A stretch of 64,000 nucleotides of DNA, taken from NCBI RefSeq assembly GCF_024734405.1, contig NZ_CP059556.1, positions 5,146,001 through 5,210,000 on the forward strand. Reading direction: 5' to 3'. Numbering within the stretch: the first letter of the stretch is position 1; every line of letters begins with the position of its first letter. The notes beneath the pieces were generated by a model. That model did not search any database. It saw nothing but the letters and a program-made list of their open reading frames with translations, and was not told the DNA's origin. The translations under genes were made by a program, and so were the position numbers. Source of the DNA: Saccharopolyspora gregorii (GTDB lineage Bacteria > Actinomycetota > Actinomycetes > Mycobacteriales > Pseudonocardiaceae). Below are positions 8,246 to 16,234 of this stretch, piece by piece.

Positions 8246-9574
8246 TCATCGGACCTGGCACGAAGCGCCGAGCGCACGCAGCTCCGCCGCGGCGTCCACC
8301 GCGTCCGGCAGCGCGGCGCACCGCTCCCGGACACCGGCCACCACCTCCGGGGCGCCCAGCAGCTCGCCGAGGACGCGGACCCGGTCCGCGGCGGAGAACG
8401 GGTGGAAGGCGGCGTCGCCGACCGGGTTCGGGCGCTCCGCCACGACCCCGGCCGCGGTGAGCCGCACCGGCCGCTCCGCGGGCAGCCGGGCGTCCAGGTC
8501 CGGCGCCGCGCGCACCACGACCCGGCGGGCCAGCTCGGCGGTGCCCGGGTCGGCCAGCGCCGCCGCGGAGAACTCGGCCGGGCCCACCCGCCCCCGCCGC
8601 AGCGCCGTCGCCACCACGAACGGCAGCGAGAACCGCGCCGCCAGCGGCGTCGGCCAGCTCGTCCGGTCCAACCCGGCGCCGAGCGAGTGGATCTCGACCA
8701 GGACCTCCGCCGGGTCCGGCCCCACCTGCTCCCGCACCGACAGCGCCGCGTCGATCGCGGCGTGGGTGAACGAGCACGAGGAGTGCTGCTTGAAGTAGCC
8801 GCCGAGGACCTCCCAGCCCCCGCCGGTCAGCACCGCCGGGTCCAGCTCGCCCAGCAGGCCGCCCAGCGCGTCCGCCGCGACCCCGGTGACCTGCCCGGCC
8901 CCGGACGCGGCCAGCCGCGCCGCCGCCAGCCCCGACTGGTTCGCCGCACCCACCCAGGCGTCCCGCACCGGGTTGCCGTCCAGCGCCGCCGAGAACGGGC
9001 CCGCGACCGGCAGGCCACCGCCCGCGTCGATCGCCGCCGCCGTCTCCGCGGGTCCCAGCCCGAGCAGCCGCGCGCAGCCCGCCGCCGCACCCGGGACGCC
9101 CCAGTTGCCGTGCGGATGGGTGCCCGGCCGCAACCGCGTCGCCCGGCCGAACCGGGCCGCGACCTCGTACGCCGCCAGCAGGGCGCAGCACAGCTCCGCG
9201 CCGCGCACCCCCCGCCGCGCGGCCAGCGCCAGCACCGCGGGGAAGCCGTGCGCCGCCGGATGCCCCGCGGCGAGCCGGTGCCCGTCGTCGAGCTCCAAGC
9301 GCACCGCGGCGACCGCGTTCAACCAGGCCGCCGCGTCCACCGCGACCGCGCGGCCCGTCCCGAACAGCGGGGACGGCCCGTCCGGGGCGTCCCACGCGGC
9401 GACCAGCGCCCGCTGCGCCGGATCCCGCGAACCGAGCGCGGTGACCGCGATCGAATCGGTGAGCACCACCAGCAGGCGTTCCCGCACCTCGGCGGGCACC
9501 TCAGCCCAGCTCAGCTCCGAGACCCACCGGCCGAGCCCGCCGACGGCCTGCCAGACCTCCGCCGCCCCGCTCAT
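8246..9574 (-). CDS. MmgE/PrpD family protein (first copy)
   Basis: A 442-residue member of the MmgE/PrpD fold, which includes 2-methylcitrate dehydratase and cis-aconitate decarboxylase. Support comes from the all-helical N-terminal half with LLVVLTDSIAVTALGS, the GHPAAHGFPAVLALA segment and the YFKQHSSCSFTHAAIDA motif. The usual DFDDTH signature is replaced by ELDDGH, so the activity may differ from the second copy at 10949. The ATG overlaps the stop codon of the upstream MFS gene by 4 bp, so translation is probably coupled. Substrate unknown; the context suggests a small di- or tricarboxylic acid. Confidence 0.82.
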   Translation of the reverse strand: MSGAAEVWQAVGGLGRWVSELSWAEVPAEVRERLLVVLTDSIAVTALGSRDPAQRALVAAWDAPDGPSPLFGTGRAVAVDAAAWLNAVAAVRLELDDGHRLAAGHPAAHGFPAVLALAARRGVRGAELCCALLAAYEVAARFGRATRLRPGTHPHGNWGVPGAAAGCARLLGLGPAETAAAIDAGGGLPVAGPFSAALDGNPVRDAWVGAANQSGLAAARLAASGAGQVTGVAADALGGLLGELDPAVLTGGGWEVLGGYFKQHSSCSFTHAAIDAALSVREQVGPDPAEVLVEIHSLGAGLDRTSWPTPLAARFSLPFVVATALRRGRVGPAEFSAAALADPGTAELARRVVVRAAPDLDARLPAERPVRLTAAGVVAERPNPVGDAAFHPFSAADRVRVLGELLGAPEVVAGVRERCAALPDAVDAAAELRALGASCQVR

Positions 9575-10857
9575 GCCCGCTCGCGCACGACGCGGCCCGC
9601 CGGTGCCGCCGCGGCGACCGGCTCGCGGGGCACCAGCAGCATCAGCAGCGCACCCGCCACCGCCAAGCCGGCCATCACGACGAATCCGCTGGTGAAGCTC
9701 CCGGTGCCGGCGACGATGAAGCCCATCACCGACGGGGCCACGATCCCGGAGGACGCGAACGCCGCATCGGCGAACCCGGCGGCGCTGCCCGGCTGGTCCG
9801 GTGCCGCGTCGATCGAGGCCACCCACCAGATGCCGCCGGTGACGAACCCGAAGCCGACGCCCAGCGAGATCGAGAGCAGCGCCACCGTCAGCGTCGGCGC
9901 GATCGCCAGCGGGATCAACGAGCACCCGGCCAGCAGCAGCGCCGCGCCCATCACCGCGAACCGGGTGCGGATCCGCGGGCTGCGCCGGTACACCCGGTCC
10001 ACCACGTAGCCGCCGACCAGCGCGCCGACGATGCCGCACGCCCACGGCGCGATGGAGAACGCGCCCGCCTGCTCCACGCTCAGGCCGTAGGCGTTCGAGA
10101 GGAACGACGGCAGCCAGTACATGAAGCCCCAGAACATGAAGCCCCACGCGAAGTACCCGCCCGCGACCACCCACAGGTTCCGGTTCGTCAGCAGCGGCCG
10201 CCACCGCACCCGGGACCGGCCCGGCGCCGAATCGGACTCCTGCCCGGCCGCGATCAGCTCCCGCTCCGCGTCGTTCACCCGCGCCGACTCCGAGGGCAGG
10301 TCGCGCAGCAGCAGCACGGCCAGCACCGCCCACACCACGCCGAACAGGGCCAGCGTCCAGAACATGCCGCGCCAGCCCACCAGGTCGGTCAGCCCCGTCA
10401 ACAGCGGACCGGAGATCAGCAGGCTCCCGGAGACCGCGACCCCGCCGCACAGCGCCAGCGCCACCCCGCGTTCGCGGACCGGCAGCCACCGGCTCACCGT
10501 GCGGGTCGCCGCCGGGAACGCCGGTGCCTCCCCGATGCCCAGCAGCAACCGGATGACCAGCAGCCCGGCGAACGAACCGGCGATCGGGATGAGCGCGGTG
10601 GTCACCGAGAACAGCGCGATCGCCGACAGCAGCACCCGCCGCGTCCCGAACCGGTCCACCAGCGGCCCGGACAGGAACGCCGCGACCATGTAGCCGATGG
10701 AGAAGACGGAGCTGATGATCCCGTACTGCGCGGTGGTGATCCCGAACGCCTGCTCCAGCGGTTCCACCGCGTAGGAGACCGCGCTGCGATCGATGTAGTT
10801 GATGACGATGAGGCCGATCACCAGCCCCAGCGTCACGAAGCGAAACCGTGTGCTCAT
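9571..10857 (-). CDS. MFS transporter, anion:cation symporter type
   Basis: A 428-residue, twelve-helix major facilitator. The N-terminus with NYIDRSAVSYAV and the first-loop GPLVDRFGTRRVLL are typical of the ACS family that imports organic anions such as glucarate, galactonate or phthalate. A GAGGAAC ribosome binding site precedes the ATG at 10857. It lies between two MmgE/PrpD genes in the catabolic locus and is the obvious uptake system for the pathway substrate. A 91-bp gap with two inverted repeats separates it from the upstream gene, so it may have its own promoter. Confidence 0.88.
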   Translation of the reverse strand: MSTRFRFVTLGLVIGLIVINYIDRSAVSYAVEPLEQAFGITTAQYGIISSVFSIGYMVAAFLSGPLVDRFGTRRVLLSAIALFSVTTALIPIAGSFAGLLVIRLLLGIGEAPAFPAATRTVSRWLPVRERGVALALCGGVAVSGSLLISGPLLTGLTDLVGWRGMFWTLALFGVVWAVLAVLLLRDLPSESARVNDAERELIAAGQESDSAPGRSRVRWRPLLTNRNLWVVAGGYFAWGFMFWGFMYWLPSFLSNAYGLSVEQAGAFSIAPWACGIVGALVGGYVVDRVYRRSPRIRTRFAVMGAALLLAGCSLIPLAIAPTLTVALLSISLGVGFGFVTGGIWWVASIDAAPDQPGSAAGFADAAFASSGIVAPSVMGFIVAGTGSFTSGFVVMAGLAVAGALLMLLVPREPVAAAAPAGRVVRERA

Positions 10858-10893
10858 GGCGTGTTCCTCGATTCCGGGAGGGGAATCGTTCGT

Positions 10894-10907
10894 TCCGTTC
10901 GAACGGA
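10894..10907. promoter_or_regulatory. 14-bp perfect palindrome, candidate operator
   Basis: TCCGTTC followed directly by GAACGGA lies in the 91-bp gap upstream of the MFS transporter. A second inverted repeat, GATTCC/GGAATC with a 6-base spacer (10870-10887), sits nearer the transporter start. These are the only symmetric elements in the gap and could bind the local IclR regulator or form an attenuating hairpin. Confidence 0.45.
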
Positions 10908-10948
10908 GCGGACGAGACGTCGTTGTCTGCCAGTGCTCGGTGCGCGGA

Positions 10949-12376
10949 TCAGCCGTCCAGGTCGGACGCGGCGAGCGCGGCGTGGACGCCGCCCATCACC
11001 TCGGCGACCGCGCGGTTCGCGCGCAGGTCCCACACCGCGGCGACGACGTCCGCCGCCCGGTCCGGCCCCACGGCCCGGCTCGCGTTGCCGGTGAACTTCG
11101 CCGCCAGCTCGTCGGCGGACAGCGGGCGACCGGGGCCGCCGCGGTTCTCGGTGATCCGCTCGGTCACCGTGCTTCCGTCGGTGAGCTCGGCGGTGAGGAC
11201 GGCGGGGAACTGCCGGGGGAATCCGGCGGTGGCCTGCTCGTCGGCGACGACCCGCACCCGGCCGGCCAGTTCGAGGCGACGCGGGTCGGCCGCGGCGGCG
11301 TCGGTGAAGTCCTCGTGGAACACGCCGAGCCCGCCGCCGCCCAGCAGCGCCGCCGCCACGGTGTAGGGGCCGGAGAACGCGGCGTGGTACCCGGAGCGCG
11401 GGTGGCGCTTCTCCGCGGCCGGTTCGGCGATGGTGCGCAGCACCGGGGCGGGCACCCCGAGCACCAGCTCGCGGACCTGCTCGGCCGCCACGCCCCGTTC
11501 CCGCAGCCGCAGCGCGGCGTCGATGCCGGCGTGCGTGAAGTGGTTGCACGGGTAGGGCTTGAAGAACACGCCCGGCGTCTCCCAGTGCTCGCCGAGCCCG
11601 TCGGTGACGCGTTCCGGGTGCACCCGCTCGCCGCAGAACGCGCGCAGGAACCCGAACCGTCCTTCGATCACCGTGGGCGGGCCGGTGAGCCCGTGCCGCG
11701 CCAGGTCGGCGGCGGCGACCCCCGAATGCGCGGCCCAGCCGCAGTGCACCCGCTTGATGGTGCCGCCGGTGCGGTTCGCCTCGATGACGCCGGCGCCCAT
11801 GCTGGCGGCGATGCCGACCGCGGACGCCAGCGCCTCCGCGTCGAGCCCCTGCAGCATCCCGGCGGCGACGGCGGCGCCGATCGCGCCGCAGATCGCGGTG
11901 GCGTGCTGCCCGTGCTCGAAGAACACCGAGTTGCCGAGCTCCTCGTCGTAGCCGGCCATGCCGAGGCGGCAGGTGACCTCGATGCCCATCGCCGCCGCGG
12001 CCAGCAGGGCGCGGCCACCCGCGCCGGTGCGCTCCGCGGTGGCCAGCGCCGCGGGCACCACCGAGGCCGACGGGTGCAGCACCGACGGCAGGTGGGTGTC
12101 GTCGAAGTCCAGGCTGTGCGCCAAGGTCCCGTTGACCAGCGCCGCCGACGGCGCGGGAACCCGGCCGGGCAGGCCGATCGCGGTCGCCGCGGGCTGCCCG
12201 CCCCACTCGGCGACGACCGCCCCGGCGATCCGCGCCGGTTCCTCGCGGACCGCGGCGAGGGAGTTGCCGAGCACGTCGACGATCCGGCCGGCCACGTCGT
12301 CGGCCAGCGCGTCGTCGATGCCGTCGGCGGCCAGCCGGGCGCCGACCTCGCCGATCCGCTGCGCGGGAGTGGTCAC
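10949..12376 (-). CDS. MmgE/PrpD family protein (second copy)
   Basis: A 475-residue MmgE/PrpD protein with the intact signature LDFDDTHLPSVLHPSA, the MGIEVTCRLG segment and FKPYPCNHFTHAGIDAAL. Known members are 2-methylcitrate dehydratase and cis-aconitate decarboxylase. It starts at a GTG (12376) whose last bases overlap the stop codon of the upstream cyclase gene (GTGA). Identity with the first copy is low, so the two probably act at different steps. In this setting, hydration/dehydration or decarboxylation of a branched di- or tricarboxylate is a reasonable inference. Confidence 0.87.
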   Translation of the reverse strand: MTTPAQRIGEVGARLAADGIDDALADDVAGRIVDVLGNSLAAVREEPARIAGAVVAEWGGQPAATAIGLPGRVPAPSAALVNGTLAHSLDFDDTHLPSVLHPSASVVPAALATAERTGAGGRALLAAAAMGIEVTCRLGMAGYDEELGNSVFFEHGQHATAICGAIGAAVAAGMLQGLDAEALASAVGIAASMGAGVIEANRTGGTIKRVHCGWAAHSGVAAADLARHGLTGPPTVIEGRFGFLRAFCGERVHPERVTDGLGEHWETPGVFFKPYPCNHFTHAGIDAALRLRERGVAAEQVRELVLGVPAPVLRTIAEPAAEKRHPRSGYHAAFSGPYTVAAALLGGGGLGVFHEDFTDAAAADPRRLELAGRVRVVADEQATAGFPRQFPAVLTAELTDGSTVTERITENRGGPGRPLSADELAAKFTGNASRAVGPDRAADVVAAVWDLRANRAVAEVMGGVHAALAASDLDG

Positions 12377-13185
12377 GGCTGCACCACCGCCAGCGGCCGC
12401 ACCGGGGCACCGGTGCCGCCGACGATGCGCAGCGGGGCGAACACGGCGAGGAACTCGCCCAGGCCGGCTTCGGCGGCGTCCTCCAACGCCAGGTGCTCCA
12501 CGATGTGGATGCCGTGCTCCACCAGCAGCACCCGGTGCACCGGCAGCACGCGGTGTCCCGCACCCGCCGGGATCTGCTCGTAGGCGGTGGTGTCGCCGCC
12601 GGTGGCGACGATGCCGCGTTCCACGAGCCATTCGGCGCCGTCCACGGTCATCCCGGGCACCCCGGTCTCCTTGCCGACGTAGGCGACCGGGTCGCCGAAC
12701 AGGCGGCCCCACCCGCTGCGCACCACGGCGACGTCGCCGGGGCCGGGTTCGGCGCCGGCGCGCTCCGCGGCCCGCGCCAGGTCGCCGGCGGTGATGCCGT
12801 AGCCGGGTTCCAGCACGTCCACGCCGTGCACGGCGGCCACGTCGAGGAACACCCCGCGGGTCACCATCGGCGGGATCGTCTCGGCGCCGTGCACGGTGTG
12901 CTTCCCGCCGCGCTGCGCTTCGGCCGCGTCGGCGCCGCCGTGCAGCTTGCCGTCGTGGCTGACGTGGGCGAGCGCGTCGACGTGGGTGCCGGTGTGCCCG
13001 CCGGTGACGATCACCTCGTTGGACGCCGAGCCGCCGTCGGGGCGGACCGCGTCGCCGTGGCGGCGCTCCAGGGTCATCCGGAAACCGGGGTGGTTCGGCG
13101 AGCCCGCCATCCCCGTGTACAGCGGGTGGCCGAGCTCGATGATGCGGGTCCCGGCGCGCACGGCGCCGAGCAGGGCGTCGGTCAC
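12373..13185 (-). CDS. Metal-dependent cyclase / kynurenine-formamidase-like hydrolase
   Basis: A 270-residue protein with the metal-binding motif GHTGTHVDALAH (residues about 62-73), the HxGTHxDxxxH pattern of the cyclase/KynB family. Members hydrolyse formamide bonds or open small rings such as isatin or lactams. Start GTG at 13185 overlaps the upstream CitE-type gene by 4 bp and its own end overlaps the next gene by 4 bp. The pattern fits an amide- or ring-opening step feeding the CoA-dependent steps of this locus. Substrate unknown. Confidence 0.83.
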   Translation of the reverse strand: MTDALLGAVRAGTRIIELGHPLYTGMAGSPNHPGFRMTLERRHGDAVRPDGGSASNEVIVTGGHTGTHVDALAHVSHDGKLHGGADAAEAQRGGKHTVHGAETIPPMVTRGVFLDVAAVHGVDVLEPGYGITAGDLARAAERAGAEPGPGDVAVVRSGWGRLFGDPVAYVGKETGVPGMTVDGAEWLVERGIVATGGDTTAYEQIPAGAGHRVLPVHRVLLVEHGIHIVEHLALEDAAEAGLGEFLAVFAPLRIVGGTGAPVRPLAVVQP

Positions 13186-14036
13186 GGGTTCTCCTTCCCG
13201 GCCGCGGCACGGCCCGGTTCGTGGTGCTGCTGCAGCTCATCGGCCAGTTCGGTGACCCAGAGGGCACCGGCGACGACGGCCGGATCGACGAAGCGGCCGT
13301 CGGCGTCCACCCAGGCGGCCGCACCCGCGGCGCCGACCGAGGCGAGCAAGGACCGCGCCCGCGCCACCTCGTCCTCGCCGGGGGTGAAGGCCTGGTGGAC
13401 GGGGGCGATCTGGCCGGGGTGGATCACGGAGCGGCCGAAGAACCCGGCGTCGCGCAGGGTGGCGCTGTCCGCGGCGAGTCCGGCGGTGTCGGCCAGGTCG
13501 GTCCACACGCTGGCGATCGGGCTGGGCAGCCCGGCCGCCCGGTTCGCGGTGACGATCCGGGCCCGCGCCCAGCCGAGTTCGGCGCGGTCCCGGATCCGCA
13601 GGTCGGCCGCCAGGTCCGTCTCCCCGGGGGAAATCCCGGCGACCAGCGGGTGGCAGGTGGCGAGTTCGAAGGCCCGCTCCAGGCCTCGGGCGTTCTCCAC
13701 CAGCAGGTGCAGCGGCAGCCCGGTCCGCTCGGCCAGCGCGGCGACCGCGGCCGGGTCCTCGGCCTTCGGCACCCGCAGCCCGGCGGCGCCGGACCCGGCC
13801 AGCGCTGCGGCGTCGGCCTCGGCCCACGGGGTTCCGGAACCGTTGATACGCACCCAGGTCCGCTCGCTCGCGCGGGCCGCCGCGCAGGTGCGGGCCCGGT
13901 CCTTCGCCGCGGGCGGGACCGCGTCCTCCAGGTCCAGGACCACGGCGTCGGCCGCCCCGCCGAGGGCCTTGTCGACCAGGTCCTCCCGGTGCGCGGGCAC
14001 GTACAGCCAGCTCCGCGCCCGGCCGAGGGCGCTCAC
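13182..14036 (-). CDS. HpcH/HpaI (CitE-type) acyl-CoA lyase
   Basis: A 284-residue CitE-like TIM-barrel protein. Visible landmarks are SWLYVPAH at the N-terminus, VVLDLEDAVPPAAKDRAR, WVRINGSG and LLVENARGL, with the acidic metal ligand expected in the last, and GISPGETDLAADL. The family cleaves or forms malyl-CoA, citramalyl-CoA and similar thioesters with magnesium. It starts at GTG 14036, overlapping the CaiB-type gene by 4 bp. A CoA-transferase directly upstream and a CitE-type lyase is the standard pair for activating and then cleaving a hydroxy- or methyl-substituted dicarboxylate, for example citramalate to acetyl-CoA and pyruvate. Confidence 0.88.
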   Translation of the reverse strand: MSALGRARSWLYVPAHREDLVDKALGGAADAVVLDLEDAVPPAAKDRARTCAAARASERTWVRINGSGTPWAEADAAALAGSGAAGLRVPKAEDPAAVAALAERTGLPLHLLVENARGLERAFELATCHPLVAGISPGETDLAADLRIRDRAELGWARARIVTANRAAGLPSPIASVWTDLADTAGLAADSATLRDAGFFGRSVIHPGQIAPVHQAFTPGEDEVARARSLLASVGAAGAAAWVDADGRFVDPAVVAGALWVTELADELQQHHEPGRAAAGKENP

Positions 14037-15244
14037 ACGACCCCCTGCTCGCGCAGCCGGTCCAGCTCACCGGCGTCGACGCCGAGGGAACCCAGCACCT
14101 CTGCGGTGTGCGCGCCGAGCCGCGGGCCGGTGGTGCGGACCGAACCGGGCGTGTCCGAGAGCCGGAAAGGGGTGTTCTGGAAGCGGACCGGGCCCAGCTC
14201 CTCGTCGTCGATCGTCACGATGCTGCCGAGCGCGTTGAAGTGCGGGTCGGCGAGCACGTCCGCCGCGGTGTAGATCGGGGCGACCGCGGCCTGCGCCTCC
14301 TCGAAGGCGGCGACGACCTCGTCCCGGTCGCGGGCGGCGATCCAGGAGCCGACGGCCGCGTCCAGCTCCTCCACGTGCTCGGCCCGGCCGGCGCCGCTGG
14401 CGAACCACGGTTCGTCGATCAGCTCCGGGGCGCCGACCAGCCGCACCACCCGCTCGGCGATCGACTGAGCGCTGGTGGAGACCGCGACCCAGCGGCCGTC
14501 GGAGCAGCGGTAGGTGTTGCGCGGCGCGTTGTTCGACGAGCGGTTCCCGGTGCGCGGCTGCAGCACCCCGAGCTGGTCGTAGGCGATCAGGCCCGGCCCG
14601 AGCAGGTGCAGCAGCGGTTCGATGATCGCGGTGTCCAGCACCTGGCCGCGCCCGGTGCTCTCGCGGGCCCGCAGCGCGGTGAGGATGCCGAAGGCGGTGG
14701 TGAGCGCGGCGACGCCGTCGGCGAGCCCGAACGGCGGCAGCGTCGGGGGGCCGTCCGGTTCCCCGGTCATGGCGGCGAATCCGCTCATCGCCTCGGCGAG
14801 GGTGCCGAAGCCGGGCCGGGACGAGTACGGGCCGGTCTGCCCGAACCCGGTCACCCGGGCCAGCACGAGCCGCGGGTTGCGGGCGGAGAGCTCTTCCCAG
14901 CCGAGGCCCCAGCGCTCCAGGGTGCCGGGCCGGAAGTTCTCGATCACCACGTCCGCGTCGGCCGCGAGGTCGAGGAACAGCTCCCGGCCGCGCGGGGTGG
15001 ACAGCACCAGGGTGATCGCCCGCTTGTTGCGGGCCAGCATCTTCCACCACAGCCCGACGCCGTCCTTCTGCGCGCCGTGCGTTCGCGCCGGGTCGCCGCG
15101 CGGGTGCTCGATCTTGATGACGTCGGCGCCGTGGTCGCCCAGCAGCGTCGCGGCCAGCGGCCCGGCGAACAGGGTGGAGGCGTCGAGGACTTTCAGGCCG
15201 TCCAGCGCCGGGAGTCCGGCTCCCGCGAGGTGGTCGTGGGTCAT
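14033..15244 (-). CDS. CaiB/BaiF (class III) CoA-transferase
   Basis: A 403-residue class III CoA-transferase. It shows the N-terminal LKVLDASTLFAGPLAATLLGDHGADVIKIE pattern (split here as LKVLDASTLFAGP and GADVIKIE), the VIENFRPGTLERWG segment, and GLADGVAAL, whose Asp matches the acyl-anhydride-forming residue of formyl-CoA transferase. These enzymes move CoA between carboxylic acids. It starts at ATG 15244, overlapping the stop of iclR, and is the first enzyme gene after the regulator. It probably activates the pathway dicarboxylate before the CitE-type lyase acts. Confidence 0.9.
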   Translation of the reverse strand: MTHDHLAGAGLPALDGLKVLDASTLFAGPLAATLLGDHGADVIKIEHPRGDPARTHGAQKDGVGLWWKMLARNKRAITLVLSTPRGRELFLDLAADADVVIENFRPGTLERWGLGWEELSARNPRLVLARVTGFGQTGPYSSRPGFGTLAEAMSGFAAMTGEPDGPPTLPPFGLADGVAALTTAFGILTALRARESTGRGQVLDTAIIEPLLHLLGPGLIAYDQLGVLQPRTGNRSSNNAPRNTYRCSDGRWVAVSTSAQSIAERVVRLVGAPELIDEPWFASGAGRAEHVEELDAAVGSWIAARDRDEVVAAFEEAQAAVAPIYTAADVLADPHFNALGSIVTIDDEELGPVRFQNTPFRLSDTPGSVRTTGPRLGAHTAEVLGSLGVDAGELDRLREQGVV

Positions 15245-16029
15245 CGCGTTCCTCCACTGGTGACGGGGCGCTGCGGGGCGACGCCGCCGAGCCGGGCGGT
15301 GACCCGGTCCGCGGTCTCGATCAGCTCGGGTGCGGTGGCGGCCACGAACTCGTCGGTGACCCGGAAGCGGGGCCCGCACACCGAGACCGCGCCGACGAGC
15401 CCGCCGGGGCCGAACACGGGGACCGCGACGGAACCGGCGTCGCTCTGCCGCTCGCCTTCGGAGGCGGCGTAGCCGAGCCGCCGGATCCGCTCCAGCTCGG
15501 CGCGCAGCGCGTCCGGATCGGTGGGCGTGGCGGGGGTGAGCGCGGCGAGTTCCCCGGCGAGCAGCCGGTCCACCTCGTCCGGCGCGGAGTGGGCGAGCAT
15601 GCACTTGCCGGACGAGCCGGCGTGCAGCGGGAACCGGCGGCCGAGCTCCACCGACATGGTGATCTCGTGGGTACCGACGACCTGGTCCAGGTAGACGCGC
15701 CCGCCGTGCACCTTCGCGCTGATCGTGACGGTCTCGTGCAGCCGGTCGCGCAGTTCGGCGAGGAACGGCAGCGCCGTGGCCCGCAGGTCGGATTCGCGCA
15801 GCGCCCGGCTGCCCAGGGCCGCCGCGGCCGGGCCCAGCCGGTACTCGCGGCTCGCCGCGTCGTAGGCGATCAGGTCCCGGGCGGTGAGCGATTGCAGGAT
15901 GCGGTGCACCACGGCCTTCGAGAGGCCGAGCTCGCGGGACACCCGGCTCACGCCGAGCGTCGGCGGGCCGTCGGTGAACAGCAGCAGCACGTCCGCCACC
16001 CGCTCGGTGGCTCCGGTGCCCCCGGTCAT
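15241..16029 (-). CDS. IclR family transcriptional regulator
   Basis: A 262-residue IclR-type regulator with an N-terminal winged helix (VSRELGLSKAVVHRILQSL as recognition region) and a C-terminal effector domain with the GSSGKCMLAH and GAVSVCGP signatures. The ATG at 16029 gives the usual IclR length; the frame extends to 16101, but that would place the start upstream of the likely transcription start. It leads the minus-strand run and ends in a 4-bp overlap with caiB, so it is cotranscribed with the enzymes it probably controls, as well as facing the divergent flavoprotein gene. The effector is presumably the pathway substrate or an intermediate. Confidence 0.9.
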   Translation of the reverse strand: MTGGTGATERVADVLLLFTDGPPTLGVSRVSRELGLSKAVVHRILQSLTARDLIAYDAASREYRLGPAAAALGSRALRESDLRATALPFLAELRDRLHETVTISAKVHGGRVYLDQVVGTHEITMSVELGRRFPLHAGSSGKCMLAHSAPDEVDRLLAGELAALTPATPTDPDALRAELERIRRLGYAASEGERQSDAGSVAVPVFGPGGLVGAVSVCGPRFRVTDEFVAATAPELIETADRVTARLGGVAPQRPVTSGGTR

Positions 16030-16084
16030 CTCCGCCACGTCGTCCCCTCCGATTGCCCCGATCGTCGTACCGCTTACCGGAACG

Positions 16085-16114
16085 ACAGTGCGTGCTCGCA
16101 CCTCGCAATGTCAA
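16085..16114 (-). promoter_or_regulatory. Candidate promoter of the iclR-caiB-citE run
   Basis: A perfect TTGACA -35 box reads on the minus strand at 16114-16109. The best -10 with 18-bp spacing is CACTGT (16090-16085), which is weak. The predicted transcript start near 16078 is compatible with translation from 16029. Confidence 0.4.
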
Positions 16115-16126
16115 GAAATCCGTGCA

Positions 16127-16143
16127 GGTTCTTGCATAGAACC
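16127..16143. promoter_or_regulatory. Inverted-repeat operator in the divergent region
   Basis: GGTTCT, 5-base spacer TGCAT, AGAACC forms a perfect 6-bp inverted repeat. It overlaps the -35 box of the rightward promoter and lies just upstream of the leftward TTGACA, an ideal place for the adjacent IclR regulator to control both directions. Confidence 0.5.
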
Positions 16144-16160
16144 AGGCAGGGTGCTCTTAT
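16132..16160 (+). promoter_or_regulatory. Candidate promoter of the flavoprotein-hydantoinase pair
   Basis: A -35 TTGCAT at 16132-16137 and a -10 TCTTAT at 16155-16160 are spaced by 17 bp. The leader to the ATG at 16235 would be about 68 bases. The -35 sits inside the GGTTCT-N5-AGAACC inverted repeat. Confidence 0.45.
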
Positions 16161-16234
16161 CGAAACACCAGCCGCTTTCGGACCTGTTCCGCTCAGCGAA
16201 ACAACCGGAAGGCGCTGGTAGTGAGGAGAAAGCG

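Noticed and set aside
10854-13324. Alternative long frames covering the MmgE/PrpD and cyclase genes
   Set aside because: They include Arg-rich out-of-frame stretches; the true genes are set by conserved motifs and GTGA overlaps.
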